Notes: generated by a model from the sequence alone, not told the origin. Counted from the stretch's first letter, positions 9,644-17,841 are shown. The stretch: 54,318 nt of DNA from Bradyrhizobium oropedii (GCF_020889685.1 NZ_JACMYO010000037.1:1-54318), one strand, 5' to 3'. Numbers and translations: made by a program.

Positions 9644-9726
9644 GTCATTGCGAGGAGCAATAGCGATGAAGCAATCCATGGCTCCGCTTGTCGCAGTATG
9701 GATTGCTTCGCTTCGCTCGCAATGAC
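9644..9726. repeat. 83-bp intergenic inverted repeat (GTCATTGCGAGGAG family)
   Basis: Begins GTCATTGCGAGGAGCAATAG and ends GCTTCGCTCGCAATGAC, so the ends form a long imperfect hairpin. Sequences of this kind (GTCATTGCGAGGAGCGAAGCG...) are abundant between genes in Bradyrhizobium and relatives. It follows the SMP-30 gene by 18 bp. Confidence 0.8.
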
Positions 9727-9748
9727 GTGGATCGGCCGATGCAGTATC

Positions 9749-9911
9749 CCCGTCATCCCCGCGCAAAGGCTTCGCCTTTGTCGCTGGAGGTGCGAGCGCA
9801 GCGAGCCTCGAAGGATGCACGGCCCGACTGGTGGCCGTCGACCCTTCGAGACGCGCGCAAGGACGCGCTCCTCCAGCGACAAAGGCGAAGCCTTTGCGCG
9901 GGGGTGACGGG
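9749..9911. repeat. 163-bp inverted repeat with 42-bp near-perfect arms
   Basis: Left arm 9749-9790 and right arm 9870-9911 are reverse complements with a single mismatch (GTCATCC against GTCACCC). Each arm also holds a smaller palindrome, AAAGGCTTCGCCTTT. The 79-bp centre carries a shorter degenerate inverted repeat around CGAGCCTCGAAGG and CCCTTCGAGACG. It encodes nothing recognisable and has the form of a non-autonomous mobile or BIME-like repeat. It ends 23 bp beyond the stop of the GrlR-like gene. Confidence 0.85.
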
Positions 9912-9933
9912 TCAAGCAGCGAGTCTCGAACCG

Positions 9934-10284
9934 CTAATTGATATCCGCGAGCTTGTGCAGCGTTGCGCCGAAGATCAGGCTTGCCTTGCCGACCAGCGCG
10001 GTTCCACTCATGGTGCCGCGGGTATCGGTGAAGGTGCCGGAGACGCCGATGCCGACCGGCGTGGGTCCGCCGAACAGCGGGTTGTCGGTGTCGCGTGGCG
10101 TGGTGTGGCGTTGGACCAGGACCTCGCCCTTGAATGTGTCGCCCTTCACCGTGTAGCTGCCGGTGTAATACAGATAGGCATCGCCGCCGAGGATTTGCCC
10201 GTCGCGGAAAAGAATCACTCCGCTGCCCTTGCCGACGCGTCCATCCAGCAGGGTGACGTGGATTGAGTACAGCCCGTTTTTCAT
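9934..10284 (-). CDS. GrlR-like regulatory protein
   Basis: 116 residues. MKNGLYSIHVTLLDG, GSGVILFRDGQILGGDAYLYY and TMSGTALVGKASLIFGATL match the GrlR family, small beta-barrel proteins named after the negative regulator of enterohaemorrhagic E. coli type III secretion genes. In rhizobia such genes are common and not tied to type III secretion, so the function here is open. GGGAAATT just before the ATG at 10284 serves as ribosome site. An overlapping longer frame is rejected because the homology begins at this Met. Confidence 0.8.
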   Translation of the reverse strand: MKNGLYSIHVTLLDGRVGKGSGVILFRDGQILGGDAYLYYTGSYTVKGDTFKGEVLVQRHTTPRDTDNPLFGGPTPVGIGVSGTFTDTRGTMSGTALVGKASLIFGATLHKLADIN

Positions 10285-10523
10285 AATTTCCCATGGTCCC
10301 GGCTGCCACGCCCGCAGCAATCCGGATTGGTTTTTTATGCCAAAGCGAGCAACCTCGTGCAATGCGGCAGGTTGATTCCGGGGTGTCCGGAGTGACCGTG
10401 AACCCTCGGTTCCTGCCAGGCGGTGTGACGGCGCGATGACAGCGGACCGTGCGCGCGAATCGAACTGGCCCGCGAAATGCATAGCTCTGGTTGCACTGGC
10501 CGGTGAGTGCTGGAGCAACATAC

Positions 10524-10964
10524 ATGACAGACAGGACGGAAGCTGGCGGCCGTTTGGTGGGCCGGTATGACGATCCGGGAACCTTGGCTGGCCGTCGCGG
10601 CGGCCGGATGCGCGTGGCCCTGCTGCTTGGTCTGGTCGGGCTCTTGTCGGTCGGCGCTGCGCAGTTCGCGCAGGCGCGCGATCCCGACGGCCGCTACGCC
10701 AATTCGCCACTGAAGGAGTGGTTCGACGGCCTGCGCAGCGGCAAGGGGCCGTGTTGTTCGGACGCCGATGGGAGCGCGGTCAGCGATGTCGATTGGGAGT
10801 CTAGGAACGGACACTATCGCGTGCGCCTCGATGGGGCGTGGATCGACGTCCCCGACGAGGCTGTGGTGACCGAGCCCAACCGGGTCGGCCGCGCCATGGT
10901 CTGGCCGATCCCGAGCTACATGGGCGTGACGATCCGCTGCTTCATGCCGGGCAGCATGACGTAG
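10524..10964 (+). CDS. exported hypothetical protein
   Basis: 146 residues from the ATG at 10524, which has GGAG eight bases upstream. A basic stretch AGRRGGR precedes a hydrophobic core MRVALLLGLVGLLSVGAA and a probable cleavage after FAQA, so it is exported or anchored; a shorter start at 10608 is possible but lacks a ribosome site. The mature part has a Cys-Cys pair (GPCCSDADG), WESRNGHYRV, and a C-terminal MVWPIPSYMGVTIRCF. This resembles short conserved secreted proteins of Bradyrhizobium without assigned function. No domain name can be given. Confidence 0.7.
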   Translation: MTDRTEAGGRLVGRYDDPGTLAGRRGGRMRVALLLGLVGLLSVGAAQFAQARDPDGRYANSPLKEWFDGLRSGKGPCCSDADGSAVSDVDWESRNGHYRVRLDGAWIDVPDEAVVTEPNRVGRAMVWPIPSYMGVTIRCFMPGSMT

Positions 10965-11000
10965 CGCGTTTCGAGCGACGTGGAGAAAGCGCGCGTTCGC

Positions 11001-11384
11001 TCACGCGTACTTCTTGTCGCGCTCGAGCAATTCGATCGAGATGCCCTGCGGCCCGCGGATGAAGCAGATCCGCACGCCAGGGCGGATCGTGGTCGGCTCC
11101 TTGGTGAACTCGACGCCCTTGGCCTTGAGCTCGGCCGCGACCGCGTCGATGTCCTTCACCGCCAGCCCGAAATGATCGAGCCCCTGATATGGCGTCACCG
11201 GCGGCGTGTTGACGCCGTCGCCCTGCGTCACCTCAGCGATGAACACCTTGGCGCCGCCGAGCTGGACGTCGATGCGGCCGGGGCCGCGGATGATCTCGCC
11301 GCCGAGGATGTCGCGCAGCCAGGTCGCGGTGGCCTCGGGATCGGGACTGCGCAGATGAACGTGGTCCCAGGTGACGACAGGCAT
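11001..11384 (-). CDS. VOC (glyoxalase/dioxygenase-fold) protein
   Basis: 127 residues. Two beta-alpha-beta-beta-beta halves are visible: WDHVHLRSPDPEATATWL near the N terminus, and GLDHFGLAVKDIDAVAAEL then GISIELLERD in the second half. Candidate metal ligands are His8, His71 and Glu118, as in glyoxalase I and related lyases or dioxygenases. AAGGAG precedes the ATG at 11384. It is transcribed alone, divergent from an anchored protein gene. The substrate cannot be inferred. Confidence 0.85.
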   Translation of the reverse strand: MPVVTWDHVHLRSPDPEATATWLRDILGGEIIRGPGRIDVQLGGAKVFIAEVTQGDGVNTPPVTPYQGLDHFGLAVKDIDAVAAELKAKGVEFTKEPTTIRPGVRICFIRGPQGISIELLERDKKYA

Positions 11385-11649
11385 TGCGATCTCCTTGTTG
11401 TTCTCGCGCCGCTCAGGTGCGCGGCACTCGCTCTCGGGCGGCGCGAATTTAGCGAGCGGCCGGCCGTGATGCCATCCCTCCATGCCTGTCGCAAGATTGT
11501 CGTCCTGGAATGAAACCATTCCGGCGGTCGGCGATTGTTCTTGCGCGGACGCTCGACCTGCGGTCGTCCCGGAAGCCGCACGGAGCGGTGTTTGTGTGGC
11601 TCGTTGGTGTGTGGCGGCCTGACCGGGCTGCCGGGGTGAGGACACGACG

Positions 11650-12261
11650 ATGCGGATCGGTTTGGCGTCGTTTCGAAGGCTGGCCGCCGGACGTCTCGGT
11701 GAGGGCGGCTTCTACGCCGGCCTGCTGCTGCCGCTGATCGCGATGGCCGGGATCGGCGCATGGTTCATGCTCCCCGAGCCCAGCGACGCCGGAGACCAGG
11801 ATGTCTGGCCGGTGTCTTCCGCCGTCATCCGCACCGCGCAGAATGCATCGACCGGGACGCAGCCACAGTCCGCAAAGGACGCGCCGGGAGATGAGCCGGC
11901 CACGGTCGGGGTAGCTACCACCCCGCCGGCCGCAGAGGAGGCCAGGCCGTCCGAGCCCGCCGAAAGGTCGCCGCTGGACCGGCTGCGGATCGCCTCGCAA
12001 TCCTGGCAGCGCGGCGGGCTGGGTTCGAAGGTGCTGGTCACCCTGACACTGCGTAATGCCAACGATTTCGCGGTCAAGGATATCGAGATCGCCTGCGCCT
12101 TCATCCGGCGCGACGGCAGCCCCCTGACCGAGCGCAAGCGGCTGATTCCGGACACCATCGCCATGAAGAGCCGCAAGACCTACTCGCGGATGTTGATCGG
12201 CTTCGTCAATGTTAACGCAAACAAGGCGAAATGTTCGCTCGTGACGGCGAGCCGGGTCTAA
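11650..12261 (+). CDS. membrane-anchored protein of unknown function
   Basis: 203 residues. One membrane helix near residues 20-43 (GFYAGLLLPLIAMAGIGAWF) is followed by a low-complexity Pro/Ala/Glu linker (about 60-105) and a beta-rich C-terminal domain (about 115-200). That domain holds KVLVTLTLRNANDFAVKDIE and IACAFIRRDG, reminiscent of FxLYD-type extracytoplasmic domains. It probably faces the periplasm. No partner is evident; it precedes another anchored protein gene on the same strand that has its own promoter. Confidence 0.75.
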   Translation: MRIGLASFRRLAAGRLGEGGFYAGLLLPLIAMAGIGAWFMLPEPSDAGDQDVWPVSSAVIRTAQNASTGTQPQSAKDAPGDEPATVGVATTPPAAEEARPSEPAERSPLDRLRIASQSWQRGGLGSKVLVTLTLRNANDFAVKDIEIACAFIRRDGSPLTERKRLIPDTIAMKSRKTYSRMLIGFVNVNANKAKCSLVTASRV

Positions 12262-12323
12262 ACCCTGCATCCCGAAAAAGTGACCGGGAATTGACTTGCC
12301 GGGTGAACCGTAACGGCCAGGCA

Positions 12324-12348
12324 GGAACTAACTAATAGGCCGACCGTT
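12324..12348 (+). promoter_or_regulatory. EcfG-type general-stress promoter
   Basis: GGAAC at 12324-12328 and CGTT at 12345-12348 are separated by exactly 16 bases, the spacing of sigma EcfG promoters in alphaproteobacteria. It lies in the only intergenic gap upstream of the gene at 12478, giving a leader of about 120 bases. Confidence 0.65.
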
Positions 12349-12477
12349 AGACACGACCCGGAAGCGCGGGATGGCGTCTGTCCGGGTGATCATGCGCAGA
12401 CGATGAATTCGTCGCGCGATGGCTGATGTTGTCGCGCCGAGATGAACCGCGCCCATCGCGCGGGGGGAGCTACCAAG

Positions 12478-13008
12478 ATGCCTGTGGCGCGTTATTTCCT
12501 GTTCGTTGGTGGCGTGCTGCTCGCGCTGCTTTTCGTCGTGAATGCCATCGTGCCGCAGGAGGCCGTGGTCGCCAGCCAGAACCAGAGCCTGTCGTCGCCC
12601 GCCGTCGACAACAAGACCGTGGTGCGGATCAAGTCGGTCCAGAAATTGCCGGAGCGGGTGGTATACGACACCAGCCTGCCGACCATCGTTCCGTCGCAGG
12701 TCAACGCGGTCGCCGCGGCCGCCCCGCCAGCTACCGGCGACGGGTCGGCGGAAGCCCGCGTCCGCAACACGTTCGCCCAGTTCATTCCGCCGGAGAAGGC
12801 TGACACGAACAAGGTCGTTGCCGAGGCGAAGCCGGCCGAGCAGCCCGCGCCGGCCCAGCCGCAGGCGCCGAAGAAGCGCAAGGTCGCGCACAACCATAAC
12901 CATTACCAGCAGCCGATGCGCCTCGCGCAGCCCGGCACGTATCAGCCCTACCGCGTCGCCCAGCAGCAGCCGCGGATGGGCTTCTTCGGCGGCTTCGGCA
13001 CCTGGTAA
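12478..13008 (+). CDS. membrane-anchored proline/alanine-rich protein, probable stress gene
   Basis: 176 residues. MPVARYFLFVGGVLLALLFVV gives a single N-terminal membrane anchor. The remainder is low-complexity, with a segment VVRIKSVQKLPERVVYDTSLPT that looks ordered, then a Pro/Ala/Gln region, a KKRKVAHNHNH basic patch and a Gly-Phe tail GFFGGFGTW. The ATG at 12478 has GGGGGGAG nine bases upstream. An EcfG-type promoter about 130 bp upstream and a good rho-independent terminator 30 bp downstream define a single-gene stress transcript. The family occurs in Bradyrhizobium but has no assigned role. Confidence 0.75.
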   Translation: MPVARYFLFVGGVLLALLFVVNAIVPQEAVVASQNQSLSSPAVDNKTVVRIKSVQKLPERVVYDTSLPTIVPSQVNAVAAAAPPATGDGSAEARVRNTFAQFIPPEKADTNKVVAEAKPAEQPAPAQPQAPKKRKVAHNHNHYQQPMRLAQPGTYQPYRVAQQQPRMGFFGGFGTW

Positions 13009-13038
13009 GCAGGGCCGCCACAGCCGGCAATCGATACG

Positions 13039-13066
13039 CCGCTGCAAGCACTTGCGGCGGCTTTTT
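13039..13066 (+). terminator. rho-independent terminator
   Basis: CCGCTGCAAG (13039-13048) pairs with CTTGCGGCGG (13051-13060), with one G-U pair, followed by CTTTTT. It ends the transcript of the anchored protein at 12478-13008. Confidence 0.8.
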
Positions 13067-13111
13067 CATGTCCGCGATTCCAGGGGGCAGCGTGCCGCCG
13101 GCCTCGCGCGA

Positions 13112-13531
13112 TTAACGCGGCAGGCGCGGAATCTTGTCGGCGAAGCCGTTGTAACAAGTCAGCCGCTCGTCCTCTTCCTTCACGAAACGGCAATCGTTGA
13201 CGCCCTTGGCGGGGGCGGCCTTCGGCTTGGGCTGCGGCTTGAAGATCTCGTCGTAGCACATCAGCCGCTCCTTGGTGGCGTCGTCGATGTCGCCACAGGC
13301 CTGGAGCTTCTGCGCGACCGACAGCGGCTTGCCCGGGGCGGGCTTCTCGCCCTTCTTGGCCGCCGACTTCTTGCCGACCTGGACCAGCGGCTTGTCGCCG
13401 ACCATGGGCTGTGAGGCCGCCGGCTTGTCGGCGGCGGGTGGGGTGGCAGCTGGAGCGGTGGCTGGAGCGGTGCCTTGGGCAAGCGCGGCAGCCGGGCACA
13501 GGAGCGCCAGCGCGAGGATGATATGTCTCAT
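13112..13531 (-). CDS. exported protein with two Cys-x(n)-RLxCY repeats
   Basis: 139 residues with a clear Sec signal (MRHIILALALLCPAAALA, cut near residue 19). An Ala/Pro/Lys-rich linker leads to two copies of one short unit: ACGDIDDATKERLMCYDEIF and DCRFVKEEDERLTCYNGF. The pattern Cys-11-to-13-residues-Cys-Tyr with Arg-Leu before the second Cys recalls units in lysozyme-inhibitor LprI-like and VasI-type periplasmic proteins, and each Cys pair could form a disulfide. The start at 13531 is chosen for the signal peptide. No function can be assigned. Confidence 0.72.
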   Translation of the reverse strand: MRHIILALALLCPAAALAQGTAPATAPAATPPAADKPAASQPMVGDKPLVQVGKKSAAKKGEKPAPGKPLSVAQKLQACGDIDDATKERLMCYDEIFKPQPKPKAAPAKGVNDCRFVKEEDERLTCYNGFADKIPRLPR

Positions 13532-13842
13532 GTTGAAAATGTCCGAAATGGCGTGATGACCGGAAGGATGGCGCCGGGGATCGGAAAAGCCCGGCAAGCG
13601 CCGAGGCTTATCGCAAGTTCTGCCCGAATCCTACCCCCAGACGTGGTCCGCACGGCACCGATCCACCGGCAAAAACCGGGCAATTCGTCGCCGGTTGGGC
13701 CGCAAGGGAGCGTGATTTGCCTTTGCCGGGCCGGGCGGCTATGACGGCGCCATCTGCGCGACTGGCGCTTGGATGGACCACCATCGGGGAGCGCAGAGAC
13801 TGAACGCCGCGCGCCTGGGCACCGCTTCGAAACGGAGGTGCC
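13532..13842. other. intergenic region upstream of folD
   Basis: 311 bp between divergent genes. I see no gene, no EcfG motif and no clear hairpin with a T tract. It must hold the promoters of folD and of the exported CY-repeat protein. Confidence 0.5.
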
Positions 13843-14706
13843 ATGACGGCGAACATTCTTGATGGGCATGCACATGCCCAAATTGTCATCGACAAGGTTG
13901 CTCACGAACTGGACCGGCTGCCCTGCGCGCCGGGGCTTTCGGTCGTGCTGGTCGGGGACGACCCGGCGAGCCAGATCTATGTGCAGAGCAAGGTCCGAAT
14001 GGCCGAGCGGCTCGGCCTGCGCGGCGAGGTCGAACGGCTGCCGGATGATTGCAGCGAGGCCGATCTGCTTGCCAGGATCGAGGCGCTCAATGCGCGCGAC
14101 GATATCGACGGCATCCTCATCCAGTTGCCGCTGCCGGTGCATATCGACGCCTTGCGTGTGATGGCGGCGGTCGATCCCGCGAAGGATGTCGACGGTCTGC
14201 ACGCGCTGAACGCCGGCCGGCTGTTTCACGGCGACGATGCGCTGGTGCCGTGCACGCCGCTCGGCTGTCTCCGGCTGATCAAGTCGATCCGGCCAGATCT
14301 CACCGGCGCGCATGCCGTGGTGATCGGCAGCTCCAACATCGTCGGCAAGCCGATGGCTGCGCTGCTGTTGCAGGAGCACGCGACCGTGACGCAGACCCAC
14401 ATCCACACCCGCGGCATCAGCCAGATCTGCCGTCAGGCCGATATCCTGGTAAGCGCGGTGGGCAAGGCCGGCCTCGTGCGCGGCGACTGGATCAAGCCGC
14501 AGGCCATCGTCATCGACGTCGGCACCACGCGCGTCGAGAAGCCTGAGGGCGGTTACGCGGTGTGCGGCGACGTCTCCTTCGACGAGGCGCTCCAGGTCGC
14601 CGGCGCGATCACACCGGTGCCGCGCGGCGTCGGCCCGATGACCATCGCCTGCCTGATGGAGAACACCGTGAAGGCCGCAAAGGCGAGGGCGGCCCGGCTG
14701 CAATAG
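13843..14706 (+). CDS. folD: FolD bifunctional methylenetetrahydrofolate dehydrogenase/cyclohydrolase
   Basis: 287 residues, the usual FolD length. It interconverts 5,10-methylene-, methenyl- and 10-formyl-tetrahydrofolate with NADP+. Y46-xxx-K50 (YVQSK) is the catalytic tyrosine/lysine motif. GILIQLPLPVH, PAKDVDGLHALNAGRL and PCTPLGCLRLI follow in order, then the nucleotide-binding GSSNIVGKP and the C-terminal TPVPRGVGPMTIACLMENT. ACGGAGGTGCC is a strong ribosome site. It stands alone, not beside purine or glycine-cleavage genes, so it may be one of two folD copies in the genome; that is inference. Confidence 0.95.
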   Translation: MTANILDGHAHAQIVIDKVAHELDRLPCAPGLSVVLVGDDPASQIYVQSKVRMAERLGLRGEVERLPDDCSEADLLARIEALNARDDIDGILIQLPLPVHIDALRVMAAVDPAKDVDGLHALNAGRLFHGDDALVPCTPLGCLRLIKSIRPDLTGAHAVVIGSSNIVGKPMAALLLQEHATVTQTHIHTRGISQICRQADILVSAVGKAGLVRGDWIKPQAIVIDVGTTRVEKPEGGYAVCGDVSFDEALQVAGAITPVPRGVGPMTIACLMENTVKAAKARAARLQ

Positions 14707-14861
14707 CGCGGCCTGCCTGCGGCGATGCGCGCGAGCGGCCGGTGCCGTTCGCACGCATCTCGCTCGCGCTTGGGCGTTCCGTGCGCGAACTTCATGACCC
14801 CGGAGGTAATGGAAAGCCAGCAGCGTTGGTCTATCGTCGCACCACAGACCGGAGGCGTGCG

Positions 14862-15314
14862 ATGCTGTATGCGGAAGATCTAACCGAGGGCCAGACCTTC
14901 AAACTCGGCAGCTACACGATCGGCGAGGCGGAAATTCTGGAGTTCGCCGGCAAGTATGATCCGGTGCCGATCCATACCGATCCCGTCGCGGCTGCGGCGG
15001 GCCCGTTCGGCGGCTTGATCGCAAGCGGCTTCAATACCATTGCGATCTATCAGCGCCTCGTCGTGGAGGCGATCTGGACCAGGGTGGCCGGCATCGTCGG
15101 ACGAAGCTTCGAGATTCGCCTGCCGAGCCCGGTTCGCCCGGGAGCGACGCTGACCGGCCAATCCCAGATCCAGAAGATTACCATCCGGCCGGAGCGCCGC
15201 GACGCCGTCGTGATCTTCAAGACGGAGCTCGTCAACGACGAGCAGCGCCCGGTTCTTGTCCTCGTGCTCGATGCGCTCATCCATATGCGGCCGGCGGAGC
15301 AGGGGCGGACGTAA
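14862..15314 (+). CDS. MaoC-like hydratase
   Basis: 150 residues with a single hot-dog fold. The MaoC (R)-specific enoyl-CoA hydratase signature is visible: FAGKYDPVPIHTDPVAAAAG supplies the catalytic Asp and His, followed by FGGLIASGFNTIAI. The C-terminal strand is VLDALIHMRP. Such proteins hydrate enoyl-CoA thioesters in fatty-acid or side-chain catabolism. GGAGG lies ten bases before the ATG. It sits 155 bp downstream of folD and is probably independent of it. Confidence 0.88.
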   Translation: MLYAEDLTEGQTFKLGSYTIGEAEILEFAGKYDPVPIHTDPVAAAAGPFGGLIASGFNTIAIYQRLVVEAIWTRVAGIVGRSFEIRLPSPVRPGATLTGQSQIQKITIRPERRDAVVIFKTELVNDEQRPVLVLVLDALIHMRPAEQGRT

Positions 15315-15421
15315 TCTCCGCGCGGGCCGGCGGCGCTTGATCTGGTCGTCCCCCAATGCTGCGGCTAATGTGGTGAGCCTGCTGGCCCGACGATGCGGTG
15401 CAGGGCATTGCTTTGGACGGG

Positions 15422-15850
15422 ATGGGCGTGAAAAGCAGCAAGCAGAAGCGCAGCGAGATCGACGCCAAGCGGCGCAAGGCCGAGGAGTGGCGTCGCCTGC
15501 AAGCGCAACGCGCCGCTGAGCAGCGCCGGCTCCGCGAATACAAGCTCGCGCTGGCGCGCGGCGAGGTAGCCGTGGTGACCAGCGAGCTCGCGCCCTCGAA
15601 CAGCTATTCGACGCCCGATTTCGTCTTGCGCGGAACCTACCGACCCGAGCCGTTCGTCTGCAAAGACTGCGGCGTTGCCGAGGTCTGGACGCCGTTGCAG
15701 CAGAAGTGGTGGTACGAGACCGCCAAGGGCGATGTGTTCACGATGGCTGTGCGCTGCCGGGCCTGCCGCACCAAGGAGCGCGCACGCAAATCCGCCGCGC
15801 GCCGGGTGCATCTGGACGGGCTCGCGAGGAAGAAGCCTTCTGCCACATGA
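15422..15850 (+). CDS. zinc-ribbon protein with N-terminal coiled coil
   Basis: 142 residues. Residues 8-45 are strongly charged and helical (KRRKAEEWRRLQAQRAAEQ), probably a coiled coil. A zinc ribbon follows with Cys80-x2-Cys83 (FVCKDCG) and Cys112-x2-Cys115 (VRCRACR), separated by EVWTPLQQKWWYE. This matches the 'probable zinc-ribbon' family whose members often carry W-T-P-x-x-Q-x-W-W-Y. The ATG at 15422 is preferred over a GTG at 15398. A nucleic-acid-binding role is likely from the basic ends but unproven. Confidence 0.75.
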   Translation: MGVKSSKQKRSEIDAKRRKAEEWRRLQAQRAAEQRRLREYKLALARGEVAVVTSELAPSNSYSTPDFVLRGTYRPEPFVCKDCGVAEVWTPLQQKWWYETAKGDVFTMAVRCRACRTKERARKSAARRVHLDGLARKKPSAT

Positions 15851-15936
15851 GTGGCGGGCAGGCGTGACGTCGTGCCGCATTTCCTACATCGATGCACGGG
15901 AACCCCGCGCGCAAGCGGTCAATGCGTCGCGCGTGC

Positions 15937-15961
15937 GGAACGTTTCGTTGCCTGATCGGTT
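15937..15961 (+). promoter_or_regulatory. weak EcfG-like promoter candidate
   Basis: GGAAC (15937-15941), 16 bases, then GGTT instead of CGTT (15958-15961), about 90 bp before the gene at 16053. One mismatch in the -10 element makes this doubtful. Confidence 0.25.
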
Positions 15962-16052
15962 CGAGACTTCGAAGCCCCCGGCGAGGGGCGCGGGCGGGGA
16001 GGAACCAGCCAGGGAAACCAGCAAGGCCGGAACCAACGAGAAGGAGCAGCGG

Positions 16053-16346
16053 ATGAAACTTAACTCGACGCAAGTCAAACAGACCATGACGCAATTGAAC
16101 GCGCAGGTGCTTCCGGACGATCACCCGGCGGTGGCGCAACTGAACAGCGTCTTCGGCGAACATACTTTCTTCGTCGACACCAGCGGACTGAAGGTCCTCG
16201 AACCTGCGCAGAGCTCCGACATGCCGGGGCAGACGGGCGAGGTGGTGAGCCTCGCCGAGTGGAGCGATCCGGAGCTGACTTCGCTTCGGCCGCACGAGCC
16301 CGAGCCGACCGGCGTGCTTATCGCGCTTGAACCCAGCAAGCACTAA
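16053..16346 (+). CDS. small conserved hypothetical protein
   Basis: 97 residues, soluble and acidic. AAGGAGCAGCGG precedes the ATG. The sequence has an amphipathic N-terminal helix (VKQTMTQLNAQVL), a stretch HTFFVDTSGLKVLEP, then EVVSLAEWSDPELTSLRPHE and VLIALEP. No known domain is recognised. It has no operon partner. Confidence 0.65.
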   Translation: MKLNSTQVKQTMTQLNAQVLPDDHPAVAQLNSVFGEHTFFVDTSGLKVLEPAQSSDMPGQTGEVVSLAEWSDPELTSLRPHEPEPTGVLIALEPSKH

Positions 16347-16492
16347 TTGCCGCTTCGCCCGGCACGACGATCGGCTCGCTTGATGGCGATAGCCCCCAAC
16401 GTCACGTCAAGAGGTGCCGAAAGTCACATGGCAAATCAGCGCCGCCTGCGTATGCATCGGATTGAGGTGGGTATCCAGGCGGTGAGGGGCAG

Positions 16493-16864
16493 ATGGGGAT
16501 CGTGCGGCGCTGGAGCTTTGACGAGGACGAGAAGCTCAGAGAACTCGCCAGGGCCGGCAAGAATGCTCTCGAGATCAGCAACGAACTGACCCGCAGCGCT
16601 TCGGCCGTGCGCCGTCGCGCCGAGGTCCTGTCGGTCCTGATCATGGCGAAGGCATTTCGCGCGCGCCCGTCGCATGTCGCCACCCATCTCGAGAGGGTCG
16701 CGATCGACGCGATCCGGACTCGCCGCTCGTTTCCCGCAGGCGTCGGCCCGAGCACCATCGCCGGAATGATCGAGAAGGGCTGGATTGTGCCGGAGATGGG
16801 GCGCAGATATCGCGTCACCGATGCCGGGGTGGAGGCGGTACGGCGGAAGATCCCGAGCGGCTGA
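16493..16864 (+). CDS. SANT/GcrA-like helix-turn-helix protein
   Basis: 123 residues. The N-terminal 45 residues read RRWSFDEDEKLRELARAGKN then EISNELTRSASAVRRRAEVL, the SANT/Myb-like or GcrA-type helix-turn-helix pattern of W-x(n)-L-x-x-L-x-x-G...I-x-x-x-L-x-R-S-x-x-A-V-R-x-R-A. The C-terminal half (STIAGMIEKGWIV, RYRVTDAGVEAVRR) has the look of a small winged helix. It is probably a DNA-binding regulator; its targets are unknown. The start at 16493 is the first Met before the helix-turn-helix. Confidence 0.7.
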   Translation: MGIVRRWSFDEDEKLRELARAGKNALEISNELTRSASAVRRRAEVLSVLIMAKAFRARPSHVATHLERVAIDAIRTRRSFPAGVGPSTIAGMIEKGWIVPEMGRRYRVTDAGVEAVRRKIPSG

Positions 16865-17049
16865 CGGCGCTGCGTGACGGCTCGTCCGGCGCGATTGGTG
16901 TTGGCACCGGACTGGCTTCCCGTAGATGCGCGGGAGGCGAGGCGGAATATTTGGACCCGGATGCGAGATTTTGCGCCCGAGACGGACGCGCGTCGCGTTC
17001 AACCATCGGGGACAAATGTCTGTCTCCGCGTGCCCTCCCCGTCCATCCG

Positions 17050-17841
17050 ATGGTGCCAATGCTCAACGTCTCGCGATCTCAAGCCGACCGATACCAGCGT
17101 TTCGCCGCCCTTTCGGATTCCGTGGGCGAAGCCGTCGTTGCGATCGCCGGACTGAGCGCAGCCCAGCGCATCGACGTGGACTTCCTCGAGCGGGAGTTCA
17201 TCCCTGCGCTGGGGCTCAATGACGAGTCGCTGCGCGAGCAGCCGTCGGAATTGTCGGCGAGCTTCGGCAAGGGCCTGCACATCTGGCAGTATCCGAGCCA
17301 GCTAGCGCCGTATCTGGCCTGGCTCTCGCGCAACGCGTCCGGCGTTTCGTCCTTCATGGAAATCGGCTGCCGCTGGGGCGGCATGTTCATCCTGGTTGCG
17401 GAGTGGCTGAGGAACGTCGGCGCCGATCTCAAGACCGTCATCGCGGTCGATCCGATCGATCCGACGCCGTTCATCACGACCTATTTCGATCTCCTGCGCG
17501 AGCGGGCGGAGATCGAGCCGGTCTATCTTCAGGCTTACTCCAACGCGCCGGTCGTAAGCGCCTATGTCGATCGCGTGAAGCCCGACTTCGTCTATGTCGA
17601 CGGGGATCACAGCCTGCGCGGTGCGATGCTGGACCATCTGATGGTGCGCTCACACGCCAGCATCATCGTGCATCACGATATCCACTCGCAGGCCTGTCCG
17701 GACACGACGCTGCTCTGGAAGGCGCTGAAGGAGTTCGAAGCGCCGAGCTTCGATACGTTCGAGTTCACCAGCCAATATCCGTCCGTCAACGGCACGTTCC
17801 TCGGTATCGGCGCCATGAAACGCCGGCCCGTGCAAGCGTAG
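17050..17841 (+). CDS. class I SAM-dependent methyltransferase-like (CmcI/Methyltransf_24 type)
   Basis: 263 residues. Nucleotide-fold motifs are in order: FMEIGCRWGGMFILVAEWL (motif I), TVIAVDPIDP (acidic end of strand 2), and DFVYVDGDHSLRGAMLDHL, then IIVHHDIHS. The D-G-D-H motif is typical of CmcI/cephalosporin-hydroxylase-like and Methyltransf_24 enzymes often found with sugar or glycan biosynthesis. No such genes are near, so the acceptor is unknown. The start could be the Met at 17050 or the one at 17059. It is convergent with alkB, 27 bp apart. Confidence 0.8.
   Translation: MVPMLNVSRSQADRYQRFAALSDSVGEAVVAIAGLSAAQRIDVDFLEREFIPALGLNDESLREQPSELSASFGKGLHIWQYPSQLAPYLAWLSRNASGVSSFMEIGCRWGGMFILVAEWLRNVGADLKTVIAVDPIDPTPFITTYFDLLRERAEIEPVYLQAYSNAPVVSAYVDRVKPDFVYVDGDHSLRGAMLDHLMVRSHASIIVHHDIHSQACPDTTLLWKALKEFEAPSFDTFEFTSQYPSVNGTFLGIGAMKRRPVQA

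Noticed and set aside
9749..9911. Considered as an insertion sequence
   Set aside because: There is no transposase frame between the 42-bp arms; it is kept as a repeat.
9688..10266. Long frames across the inverted repeats and the GrlR-like gene
   Set aside because: They run through palindromes with no ribosome site and mirror the GrlR coding frame.
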